From the NCBI RefSeq assembly GCF_030700245.1, contig NZ_JAUYZI010000041.1, forward strand, positions 1 through 53,773: a stretch of DNA of 53,773 nucleotides. Direction: 5' to 3'. The position numbers were made by a program, and so were the translations under genes. Of the stretch, positions 37,288 to 45,475 are shown in pieces. Source of the DNA: Methylobacterium amylolyticum. Lineage in GTDB: Bacteria > Pseudomonadota > Alphaproteobacteria > Rhizobiales > Beijerinckiaceae. How positions within the stretch are numbered: the stretch's first letter is position 1; each line of letters starts with the position of its first letter. Under the pieces are notes generated by a model. It did not search any database. It worked only from the letters and a program-made list of their open reading frames with translations, and had not been told where the DNA came from.

Positions 37288-37524
37288 GTGCCCCGCTACT
37301 TCATCGACCTCCACGACGGCGCGCACCTCGTGCGCGACCGGGAGGGACACGATCTGCCCGACCTCGACGCCGCCCGCGCCACGGCCGTGCGGATCCTGAC
37401 GCGGGTGGCGCAGGGCTTCTCGCACGCAGCCGGCCGCGAGGATTACGTGGTCGCCGTGCGCGAGGCGGGCGGGGCGGTGCGCCTGCGCCTCCGGATGTCG
37501 CTCGATCCCGATCCGGTCGATTAG
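37288..37524 (+). CDS. DUF6894-type small protein
   Basis: A 78-residue protein with the MPRYFIDLHDG start and the RDREGHDLPDLDAARATAV block typical of the small family abundant in Methylobacterium and Bradyrhizobium (DUF6894). Starts at a GTG with GGAG upstream. Function unknown. The next gene begins 3 bases after its stop. Confidence 0.82.
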   Translation: MPRYFIDLHDGAHLVRDREGHDLPDLDAARATAVRILTRVAQGFSHAAGREDYVVAVREAGGAVRLRLRMSLDPDPVD

Positions 37525-37527
37525 CGC

Positions 37528-37887
37528 GTGGCCGCACCTCAGGACTCGACGGGCCGCGGGTCCGCGTCGGGCGCGGGGGGACGGTCCTGGGGGCGGGGCG
37601 TGGCCGCCGCGTGCCTGTTCGGCGTCGGGCTGTGCGAGATGCTGGTCACCAACCGGTGGATCGGTGCGGAATGGGCGCCGCCCTGGCTGTGGGCGCCGGT
37701 GGTCGTCGTCGGCTACGTCGCCTTCCTCGTGCTCGCCGGCTTCACCAGCCTCGCGGGCAACCTCGTCGTCGGCGTGCTGGTCCTGGCTCTGACGTGGCGC
37801 CACTGGGGCTGGCCGCTGTGGCGGGCCGCCCCGGTCGCCGCCCCGTACTGGATCGCCTTCTACCAGATCATCCCGAAGCCGTGGTGA
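37528..37887 (+). CDS. small integral membrane protein
   Basis: A 119-residue protein with a hydrophilic Ser/Gly-rich N-terminus and three hydrophobic segments (ACLFGVGLCEMLV, PVVVVGYVAFLVLAGF, LVVGVLVLALTW). GTG start directly behind the DUF6894 gene. No domain recognised; function unknown. Confidence 0.6.
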   Translation: MAAPQDSTGRGSASGAGGRSWGRGVAAACLFGVGLCEMLVTNRWIGAEWAPPWLWAPVVVVGYVAFLVLAGFTSLAGNLVVGVLVLALTWRHWGWPLWRAAPVAAPYWIAFYQIIPKPW

Positions 37888-38047
37888 GCCGGCCCCGCCC
37901 GGCCGCTTCTCCCGCGCAACCGCCCCATGCCGCCGCGGCTGTGGTCACCGGGCGCCGGAGAGAGTAAATAACGGCGATCCGAATGGAATCCGCCGCCCGA
38001 CTCGCCGCATCCTCGCGCCGGGCGCGGCCGTCGAAAGCCAGAATCCT

Positions 38048-39787
38048 TTGCCGTTCCCGACCCTGCCCGCCCCCCTCGCGCGGGCGCTCACCGATCGCGG
38101 CTACGCCGAGCCGACCCCGGTCCAGGCCGCCGTGCTGGAGGCCGCCGCCGGCACCCGCGACCTGCTCGTCTCCGCCCAGACCGGCTCGGGCAAGACCGTC
38201 GCCTACGGGCTCGCCATGGCCGGCGCCCTGGTCGGCGAGGCCGAAGCGCTGCCGCCGCCGGGCGCGCCGCTCGCCCTCGTGATCGCCCCGACGCGCGAGC
38301 TGGCGCTCCAGGTCCAGCGCGAGCTGTTCTGGCTCTACGGGCCGGCCGGGGGCCGGGTCATGGCCTGCGTCGGCGGCATGGACCCGCGCCGCGAGGCGCG
38401 CTGGCTCGCCGACGGCGTCCACATCGTCGTCGGCACGCCGGGCCGCCTGCGCGACCACCTGGAGCGGCGCAACCTCGACCCAAGCGCGCTCCGCGCCGTC
38501 GTCCTCGACGAGGCCGACGAGATGCTCGACCTCGGCTTCCGCGAGGACATCGAGTTCATCCTCTCGGCGACGCCCCCGGAGCGAGCGACCTACCTGTTCT
38601 CGGCGACGCTGCCGAAGGGCATCGAGGCGCTGGCCGAGCGCTACCAGCGCGACGCGCTGCGGCTCGCCGTGAAGAGCGAGACGCGCGGCCACGCCGACAT
38701 CGCCTACCGGGCGGTGCGGGTGCTGCCGCGCGAGACCGAGCACGTGGTGCTCAACCTGCTGCGCGAGGCCGACGCGCCGACCGCGATCGTGTTCTGCAAC
38801 ACCCGCAACGCGGTGCGCCATCTCCAGGCGAGCCTGACCGAGCGCGGCTTCTCCGTGGTCGCCCTGTCGGGCGAGCTGGGGCAGGGGGAGCGCAACGCCG
38901 CCCTCCAGGCGCTCCGCGACGGCCGGGCCCGGGTCTGCGTGGCCACCGACGTCGCCGCCCGCGGCATCGACCTGCCCTCGCTGAGCCTCGTCATCCACGC
39001 CGACCTGCCCCACGACGCCGAGGTGCTCCAGCACCGCAGCGGCCGCACCGGCCGCGCCGGCCGCAAGGGCACCTCGGTGCTGCTGGTGCCGAATGCCCGC
39101 CGCCGCCGGGCCGAGCAGATGTTCGCCATCGCCAAGGTCAGCCCGGACTGGGGCGGTCCGCCCTCGGCCGACGAGATCCGCCGCCTCGACGGCGAGCGCA
39201 TGCTGTCCGACCCGCTCTTCACCGAGCCGCCGGCCGAGGAGGATGCGGCGCTCGCCGAGGCGCTGCTCGCCCAGAAGACTCCCGAGGAGCTGGCCGCCCT
39301 GCTCGCCCGCGTCTACCGCACCCGCCTGCCCGCGCCCGAGGAGGTGACGGATCCGGGCGAGGGCCGCGTCCGACCCGAGCGGGCGCCCTACGACCCGCTG
39401 GCGCCCGAGCGCATCGCCGCGATGGGCCCGGCGGTGTGGTTCCGGCTCAACGTCGGCCGGCGCGACAACGCCGATCCCCGCCGCCTGCTGCCGATGCTGA
39501 GCCGCCGCGGCGGCCTCGACCGGCAGGAGATCGGCGCGATCCGCATCTTCGAGCGCGAGACCAAGTTCGAGGTGCGCGGCAACGCGGCGCAGCGCTTCGC
39601 CGAGGCGTTCGCCCGCAACGGCTCGCCCGATATCCACGTGGAGGCCCTGGGCGCGGACGCCGCGCCCGCCCCCCGCGCGGGCCGCCCCGGGGGCGGCAAG
39701 GGGTTCGGCAGCCCGCGCGCGGACCGGCACCGGCGGCAGGCCGACCGGGCCGGTCCCCGGCCGCACCGCGAGTCCGGCCGGGGCTGA
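38048..39787 (+). CDS. DEAD-box RNA helicase with DbpA-type RNA-binding domain
   Basis: A 579-residue ATP-dependent RNA helicase. Seen: Q motif YAEPTPVQAAVLE, Walker A SAQTGSGKT, Ia APTRELALQVQ, GTPGRL, DEAD in VVLDEADEMLDLGF, SAT in YLFSATLP, VFCNTRNAV, TDVAARGIDLP and HRSGRTGRAGRKG. An acidic linker and a DbpA/CsdA-like RNA-binding domain (about 460-535, WFRLNVGRRDNADPRRLLPML) end in a Gly/Arg-rich tail. It probably acts in RNA decay or ribosome assembly, like DeaD/CsdA. The TTG start fits motif spacing; no strong ribosome site is visible. Confidence 0.92.
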   Translation: MPFPTLPAPLARALTDRGYAEPTPVQAAVLEAAAGTRDLLVSAQTGSGKTVAYGLAMAGALVGEAEALPPPGAPLALVIAPTRELALQVQRELFWLYGPAGGRVMACVGGMDPRREARWLADGVHIVVGTPGRLRDHLERRNLDPSALRAVVLDEADEMLDLGFREDIEFILSATPPERATYLFSATLPKGIEALAERYQRDALRLAVKSETRGHADIAYRAVRVLPRETEHVVLNLLREADAPTAIVFCNTRNAVRHLQASLTERGFSVVALSGELGQGERNAALQALRDGRARVCVATDVAARGIDLPSLSLVIHADLPHDAEVLQHRSGRTGRAGRKGTSVLLVPNARRRRAEQMFAIAKVSPDWGGPPSADEIRRLDGERMLSDPLFTEPPAEEDAALAEALLAQKTPEELAALLARVYRTRLPAPEEVTDPGEGRVRPERAPYDPLAPERIAAMGPAVWFRLNVGRRDNADPRRLLPMLSRRGGLDRQEIGAIRIFERETKFEVRGNAAQRFAEAFARNGSPDIHVEALGADAAPAPRAGRPGGGKGFGSPRADRHRRQADRAGPRPHRESGRG

Positions 39788-39805
39788 GCCGCGCGTCGGC
39801 TCAGC
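39783..39805. terminator. convergent terminator carrying both stop codons
   Basis: GCTGAGCC (39783-39790) and GGCTCAGC (39798-39805) form a perfect 8-bp stem. The TGA stops of the helicase and of glnE lie in opposite arms. The hairpin probably terminates both. Confidence 0.6.
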
Positions 39806-42743
39806 GCGGCGGCGCGGTCACGGACGCCTTGATCCGGGCGAGCAGCGAGAGGCTGGTCCGGCGATGCCGCCGCAGCTCGGCGGCCAGTGCGCCCGCGTCC
39901 GGCAGGCCCATCGCCCGGGCGATCCGCCGCGCCGCGTTCTCCGGCGGCGGCTTGGTCAGGTCGTCGAGCACCAGCCGCTGCCAGTGGTAGGCGGCGTCGA
40001 GGACGTCGTAGGTCTCCGCGAGCGGCTCCGCGCATTCCGCGGGGATCAGGCCCCGCGCGCCGGCCCGCCGCAGGACGGTGGCGCCGTCGAGGCCGGTGCA
40101 ATCGGCGGCGCCCGCACCGAGCACGATCGCCTGCGCCAGGAAATCGAGGTCGAACATCCCCCCGGGCGCCAGCTTGAGGTCGTGCGGGCCGGCGAAGCCG
40201 CGCTCGCGCGCCACGAGCGCGCGCATCGTGCCGGCCTCGGCGCAGACCGTCCCGGGATCCCGGGGTTGCGCGATCCGCTCGGCGATCGCCGCCTCGACCG
40301 CGGCCCGGAGGCCGGCGTCGCCGGCCACGACGCGGGCTCGGGTCAGCGCCATGTGCTCCCAGGGCTCGGCGTCGTCGCGGTAGTAGGTGACGAAGCTCTG
40401 GAGCTGCACCGCCGGCGGGCTGTGACTGCCGTAGGGGCGCAGGCGCAGGTCCACCGCGTAGAGGCGGCCCCGCCGGGTCGGCACCGTCAGCGCCGCGTGG
40501 ACGCGCTGCGCGAGCCGGTTGTAGGCCACGACGGCGTCGAGCGGGCGCGGACCGTCGCTGGTGCGGTTCTCCGGGTCGAAGTCGTACAGGGCGACGAGGT
40601 CGAGGTCGGAGGACGCGGCGAGCTGGCGCGATCCGAGCCGCCCGAGCGCCAGGACGCAGCACCGCCCCCGCGGCACCCGCCCGTGCTCCCGGGCGAACCG
40701 CCGCTCCTCCGCCTCCAGCACCAGTCCGATGGTCGCCTCGGCGATCCCCGTATACGCCGCGCCCGCCTGCCGCGGGGTGATGAGGCCGGACACGAGGCGC
40801 GCGCCCGTGACGAAGGTCATCCGCCGCGTCGCGTCGCGGCATCGATCGAGGAACTCCTCGTGGGTCTCCGGCTCGCCCACCAGCGCCCGGTAGGGCTCGC
40901 GCACGTCGCCCGGATCGGGGGCCGGCGCGACGAAGTCGGGCTCCAGCACCGCGTCGAGGATGTGGGGGCTGAGGCCGACGGCGTCGGCGAGGCGCGGGGA
41001 CGCGCCGAGCAGGTCCGCGAACAGGAGGCGCAGCCGCTCGTGCGAGCGCAGGATCGACAGCAGCTCGGCGGCGGCGGGCATCCGCGCGAACGCCCGGTCG
41101 AGGGTGAGCAGCGCGCCGTCGGGATCGGGCGTCCCGCACAGCGCCCGCAGCAGGCTCGGCAGGATGTCGATCAGCGCCTCGCGGGCGCGCCCGCCGCGCA
41201 GCGCCGGACGGTGGCCGAGATGCCACTCCTGCACGATCCCGTAGGCGCGCTGGGCCTCCCGGAAGCCGAGCCGCCCGAGCGCCGCGACGGTGGCGGCCTC
41301 GGCCTCGCTCGGGCCGAACACGAGGCCGTCCTCGGGCCCTTCGCCGGGACCCGCCTCGAACAGCAGGCCGTAATGCGCCTGCACGCGGGCGGCGTGGCCG
41401 AGCAGAGCCGCGTCGAAGGCGGCGCGCGAGGCGAACCCGCAGAACTGCGCGAAGGCCGCGAGCGCCTCCGGCTCCGTGGGCAGGCGCTGCGTCTGCTCGT
41501 CGCGCACCATCTGCACGCGGTGCTCGACGGTGCGCAGGAACGTGTAGGCATCCGTCAGCTCGTCCCGGGCGCGGGCGTCGATCCAGCCCGCCTCGACGAG
41601 GCCGCCGAGCGTCTCGACCGTCCGGCGGCCGCGCAGCAGCGGCTGGCGGCCGCCGAACACGAGCTGCTGCGTCTGCGCGAAGAACTCGATCTCGCGGATC
41701 CCGCCGCGGCCGATCTTGATGTCGTGGCCAGCGACCGCGATCTCGCCGTAGCCCCGCACGGCGTGGATCTGGCGCTTCAGCGCATGGATCTCGGCGATCG
41801 CGGCGAAGTCGAAGTGCTTGCGCCAGATGAACGGCTTGAGCTCGGCGAGGAAGGCCTCGCCCGCCTCGATGTCCCCGGCGATCGGCCGGGCCTTGATGAA
41901 GGCGGCCCGCTCCCAGTCCTGGCCGATGGACTGGTAGTAGTCGAAGGCGAAGGCGGTCGAGAGCGCGATCGCGGTGGATCCGGGATCGGGCCGCAGCCGG
42001 TAATCGACGCGGTGGACGTAGCCGTCCGCGTTCCGCTCGGCGAGGAGCTTCAGGAGGCCCTGCGCCAGCTTGACGAAGACCGGCTTGGCCTCGGCCCCGG
42101 CCAGGGCGGCCGCGCGCTCGGGATCGTAGAAGATCACGAGGTCGATATCGCTGGAGTAGTTGAGTTCGCGCCCGCCGAGCTTGCCCAGGCCGAGGACGAA
42201 CAGCCCCGACCCGCGGGCCGGCGCGTCCGGATCCCCCGGGCGCAGGCGGCCCGCGGCGGTCGCCCCCCGCATCAGCGCGTCGAGCGCCGCCGTCACCGAG
42301 GCGTCGGCGAAGTCCGACAGCGCGGCCGTCACCGCATCGAGGTCCCAGCAGCCGCCGAGATCGGCCAGCGCGACGAGCAGCGCGTGCTCCGTCCGGTTGA
42401 TCCGGAGCCGGCGCCCGACCTCGACGAGATCGCGGTCCGTGGCGCAGGCGGCGCCCGCCGCGCGCTGGCGGGCGATGAGCGCCGCACTCGCGGCCTCCGG
42501 CGGCTGCGTCACCAGCGCGGCCAGCCGCTCGGGTGCCCGCACGATCGCCTGCCAGAGAAACGGGGAGTGGTCGGCGAGCCCGAGCAGCAGGGTGCGCAGC
42601 GGCGGGGTCAGCAGGCCGGGCGCGAAGGCCGCCTCGATCTCGGCCAACCGCGCCTCCGCGAGCGGCGAAGGGGTCGGATGGATGCGAGGTTGCAGCCTCT
42701 CGCGCAGGGCGCCGTCGATCCGCATGCTCATATCCCCGTCCAT
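39801..42743 (-). CDS. glnE: bifunctional glutamine synthetase adenylyltransferase/adenylyl-removing enzyme
   Basis: A 980-residue enzyme that adenylylates glutamine synthetase under nitrogen excess and deadenylylates it under limitation, controlled by PII. Both nucleotidyltransferase domains are visible, each with a GLGKLG/ALGRLG helix and paired aspartates: LGGRELNYSSDIDLVIFYD in the first, LGSRQLAASSDLDLVALYD in the second. REIEFFAQTQQLVFGG and DLDFLAQAIVLG are the paired helical blocks. Length is the usual 940-1000. The exact start is uncertain among the methionines MDGDMSMRID. Confidence 0.96.
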   Translation of the reverse strand: MDGDMSMRIDGALRERLQPRIHPTPSPLAEARLAEIEAAFAPGLLTPPLRTLLLGLADHSPFLWQAIVRAPERLAALVTQPPEAASAALIARQRAAGAACATDRDLVEVGRRLRINRTEHALLVALADLGGCWDLDAVTAALSDFADASVTAALDALMRGATAAGRLRPGDPDAPARGSGLFVLGLGKLGGRELNYSSDIDLVIFYDPERAAALAGAEAKPVFVKLAQGLLKLLAERNADGYVHRVDYRLRPDPGSTAIALSTAFAFDYYQSIGQDWERAAFIKARPIAGDIEAGEAFLAELKPFIWRKHFDFAAIAEIHALKRQIHAVRGYGEIAVAGHDIKIGRGGIREIEFFAQTQQLVFGGRQPLLRGRRTVETLGGLVEAGWIDARARDELTDAYTFLRTVEHRVQMVRDEQTQRLPTEPEALAAFAQFCGFASRAAFDAALLGHAARVQAHYGLLFEAGPGEGPEDGLVFGPSEAEAATVAALGRLGFREAQRAYGIVQEWHLGHRPALRGGRAREALIDILPSLLRALCGTPDPDGALLTLDRAFARMPAAAELLSILRSHERLRLLFADLLGASPRLADAVGLSPHILDAVLEPDFVAPAPDPGDVREPYRALVGEPETHEEFLDRCRDATRRMTFVTGARLVSGLITPRQAGAAYTGIAEATIGLVLEAEERRFAREHGRVPRGRCCVLALGRLGSRQLAASSDLDLVALYDFDPENRTSDGPRPLDAVVAYNRLAQRVHAALTVPTRRGRLYAVDLRLRPYGSHSPPAVQLQSFVTYYRDDAEPWEHMALTRARVVAGDAGLRAAVEAAIAERIAQPRDPGTVCAEAGTMRALVARERGFAGPHDLKLAPGGMFDLDFLAQAIVLGAGAADCTGLDGATVLRRAGARGLIPAECAEPLAETYDVLDAAYHWQRLVLDDLTKPPPENAARRIARAMGLPDAGALAAELRRHRRTSLSLLARIKASVTAPPR

Positions 42744-43144
42744 CCGGGCCCCGCCGTCCGGCCGCCGTGCGGATCGGCCGGCCGACAGCCCGTCTCAGGC
42801 AGCGATATAAGCGTCTCCCGGGCCGGTTCGCACGTCACCGCGGGTGGGTCGGATTTCCGGATGAAGCGATGATGCGGACCCGCGCGGTGCCGGATGAAGG
42901 TCGCCTGTCGTGGTCACGCGAGATGGGGGGCGCGATCGGGCGGCCTCGCCCGCGATCGACCTCGACAGATCGAGTGAATCGTCGAAGGCCTTCGGCGTGC
43001 GATCGCGGCCGGATTGCGGGATGGCGTGTAGCCAAAGAACCCTGACGGAAGCCGACGCAAGGCATCATCGCGTCATCAGCGGGAGCAGACGTCACGCGCT
43101 CGTTTTGTGAGCGGCGATTCGATTGTGTGTAAAGCGTCAGGCGG
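42744..43144. other. intergenic, no gene seen
   Basis: About 400 bases between glnE and tRNA-Gln. It must hold the glnE promoter and the 3' region of the tRNA-Gln transcript. Frames open here give only arginine-rich translations without start signals. I see no repeat or hairpin that stands out. Confidence 0.5.
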
Positions 43145-43218
43145 TGGCTGGGGGACCTGGATTCGAACCAGGACTAGAGGAGTCAGAGTCCACCGTTCTA
43201 CCGTTAAACTATCCCCCA
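43145..43218 (-). tRNA. tRNA-Gln (anticodon CTG)
   Basis: Folds as a 74-nt cloverleaf with CCA encoded. The acceptor pairs TGGGGGA with TCCCCCA; the T-arm is CCTGGTTCGAATCCAGG; the D-stem pairs GTTT with GAAC; the anticodon loop CTCTGAC gives CTG. The anticodon stem contains one U-U mismatch (positions 28 and 42). Discriminator G73. It reads away from tRNA-Ser. Confidence 0.95.
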
Positions 43219-43372
43219 ATCCGCGGCGACATCGCGCCGTGTCGACCGGGCGCGCTGCGTGCTGCGCAAGGCGCGGCGTCCGGTGCGGGGGTCGAATAGG
43301 CGGAATGCCCGGGCAGGTCAACCGTGTCCGGTCCGTGCGGCCCAGCGAGGCCCGGCAATTCGCGGTCCGGTG

Positions 43373-43401
43373 TTGACGGCGCTCCGTGCCGGGCCCAAGA
43401 C
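43373..43401 (+). promoter_or_regulatory. possible promoter of tRNA-Ser
   Basis: TTGACG, a 17-base spacer and CAAGAC lie 16 bases before the tRNA 5' end, the expected distance. The -10 box is poor, so this is tentative. Confidence 0.35.
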
Positions 43402-43416
43402 CGGGGCGCGGGGCCG

Positions 43417-43506
43417 GGAAGGGTGGCCGAGTGGTTTAAGGCAGCGGTCTTGAAAACCGCCGTGGGGGCGACTCCACCGTGGGTTCGAATCCCACCCCTT
43501 CCGCCA
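43417..43506 (+). tRNA. tRNA-Ser (anticodon TGA)
   Basis: Folds as a 90-nt type II tRNA with a long variable arm and encoded CCA. Acceptor GGAAGGG pairs with CCCTTCC; the anticodon loop CTTGAAA gives TGA; the T-arm is GTGGGTTCGAATCCCAC. An integrase gene starts about 90 bases downstream in the same direction, so the tRNA 3' end is the likely attB used by the island. Confidence 0.96.
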
Positions 43507-43598
43507 GCGCTTCGCTAAGTGGCTGATCCACCACGAAGCTCACCGAAATCAACGGCTTACGACTAGGCGATTGCTACCCCGTGGTGCTATCCGGGAGC

Positions 43599-45371
43599 AT
43601 GAGCGACGTGAGCCGCCACACCTATCTCGCGCAGCGCAAGGGCAGCGCGAACTGGTACTTCAAGGCCAAAGTCCCACGCGATCTCGTAGCTACCTTCGGG
43701 CGAGAGCAGGTGTGGAAGTCCCTCCGCACAACCGATCTCGCGGAGGCAAAGCGCCGAGTGCGCGATGAAGCGGACGCATTCGACCGTCAGTGCCGGGCCC
43801 TCCGCGATCGGGTGGCAACGGATCCCCTAGATACAATCGGCAGCGTAGCCCTGACCTCGCTCGAAGATGCTGCCATCGATGAAATGGCCATCGCGTGGTT
43901 CGAGACCGCAAACGAAGAGGGAAAACGGCGGCACGAGATGGCGGTCCCGTTGGATCGAGACGAAGCCCTCATTCACTTGGCTCAGGACGAAGCCGCGCTG
44001 GATGATCCGAACGACCTCGGCCTCGATGCAGCCTATCAAATTGCGGTCCGCCTGCTTCGGGCAAACAATGTGCGCCTCGTCCGGCGCCAGCTCGATCCAA
44101 TCCGGGCTGCCGTTTCCCGGATGCCATTCGTGGTGGCCAAAGAGGATGCGGCGTCGGCCCAGTTTCGCCGATTGCTGGCGATGTTGCGCCGTGGACAGCT
44201 AGAAGACATCAAACGCTGCCGAGCCCGCCTGATGGGCAACTATCGGGCGGTCGCGTTCGATCCTGTCTTCGAGCCGAGTGGCGAACCGAAGGGTAAAACG
44301 CTGGCCCAGGTGATCGCTGCCTTTCGCGCAGAGCCGGAGCGGGCGGGCCAGATCACGAAGCTCCAGCAGACATATGACGCGGTTTTCCGCCTCGCTATTG
44401 AGCTATTTGGAGCCGACCAGCCAATCCGCGACGTTTCTCGCGAGGATTGCAAAGCGTTCCGGGCGATCGTCCAAGCTCTGCCACCGAATGCGACGAAGCG
44501 GTTCCCGGGAAAGTCGCTTGTCGATGTGTCGAAGCTCGGTCTGCCGGAGGCCGACCGTCTTCGGCCGTCCACGATCAACCACTACATCGACTCGTTGGCG
44601 ACCCTCTTCAATTACGCCGAGAGCGAGCGCTGGATCTCGCAGAACCCCGCGAAGCGCCTCGCCCTCAAGGGCGTGAAGAAACGCCATCGGCGCGACCCGT
44701 TCACTGTCGCCGAACTCACCGCAATCTTTCAGGCACTGCTCTACATCGGCTGTCAGGATGACGAGAACGGGTATGCGAAGCCGGGACCGAACCGGCCACG
44801 GCGGGGGCGGTTCTGGATCCCGCTGGTGGGGCTCTATACCGGTATGCGCCAAGGGGAGATCGCGCAGCTTCGCACGGAGGACGTGCGCCTGTTCCAGGGC
44901 GTCCTCTGCATCTTCATCTCGGCCGACGGCGACGACGTTGACGAGGCCGACCGCAAGCGTGTGAAGACCGAGGCTGGTGAGCGGTACATTCCTGTGCACC
45001 CGATGCTGGTGCGGATCGGGTTCGCCCAGCATGTTGAGCGGATGCGCAAGGCCGGCGCCGAGCGGCTGTTCCCGGACATCGTCCGCGGCGCCGATGGATA
45101 CTTCAGTCCGTTCTCGAAGTGGTTCTCGCGGTTCCTAGCGGACGCCGGGGTCAAGCGTGAGCGCAACGCCTTCCACTCATTCCGGCACACTTTCCGAGAT
45201 GCGATGCGCGAGGCAAGCGTGCCGCCCGACGTGGTGACGGCGCTAGGCGGTTGGGTCCGCGGAGGGATGGAGGAGCACTATGGAAGCGGTCGGATCACCG
45301 CGTCCGTACTCAAAGAGCATATGCAGCGCATCCGGTATGACGGGCTCGACTTGGAACATCTCACAACCTGA
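43599..45371 (+). CDS. tyrosine recombinase/integrase
   Basis: A 590-residue phage-type integrase. The catalytic set is complete: Arg417 in YTGMRQGEIAQL, Lys about 456, His526-x-x-Arg529 in HSFRHTFRDAM, Trp552 in ALGGWVRGG (His/Trp position) and nucleophile Tyr561 in EHYGSG. The N-terminal DUF6538-like arm-binding start is YLAQRKGSANWYFKAKVPRDL-like, and a core-binding domain covers about 235-355. Long integrases of this type drive islands into tRNA genes. It reads away from tRNA-Ser. The ATG at 43599 is chosen over a GTG at 43581; neither has a good ribosome site. Codon use is less GC-biased than in the chromosome to the left. Confidence 0.93.
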   Translation: MSDVSRHTYLAQRKGSANWYFKAKVPRDLVATFGREQVWKSLRTTDLAEAKRRVRDEADAFDRQCRALRDRVATDPLDTIGSVALTSLEDAAIDEMAIAWFETANEEGKRRHEMAVPLDRDEALIHLAQDEAALDDPNDLGLDAAYQIAVRLLRANNVRLVRRQLDPIRAAVSRMPFVVAKEDAASAQFRRLLAMLRRGQLEDIKRCRARLMGNYRAVAFDPVFEPSGEPKGKTLAQVIAAFRAEPERAGQITKLQQTYDAVFRLAIELFGADQPIRDVSREDCKAFRAIVQALPPNATKRFPGKSLVDVSKLGLPEADRLRPSTINHYIDSLATLFNYAESERWISQNPAKRLALKGVKKRHRRDPFTVAELTAIFQALLYIGCQDDENGYAKPGPNRPRRGRFWIPLVGLYTGMRQGEIAQLRTEDVRLFQGVLCIFISADGDDVDEADRKRVKTEAGERYIPVHPMLVRIGFAQHVERMRKAGAERLFPDIVRGADGYFSPFSKWFSRFLADAGVKRERNAFHSFRHTFRDAMREASVPPDVVTALGGWVRGGMEEHYGSGRITASVLKEHMQRIRYDGLDLEHLTT

Positions 45372-45420
45372 CTAAGTGCGGTGCTGCCGCCATGGGGCAT
45401 GGGAAGCGATAGGCGTTTTC

Positions 45421-45440
45421 CAGTGCAACCGGTTTCACTG
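45421..45440. repeat. island palindrome, copy 1
   Basis: CAGTGCAACC/GGTTTCACTG is a 20-base palindrome with one mismatched pair. It lies between the convergent ends of the integrase and GHKL-nuclease genes. Related perfect copies are at 49672 and 51864. Confidence 0.65.
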
Positions 45441-45475
45441 CGGGACCAGCCCTTCGCAGCCAACACCACACACTT

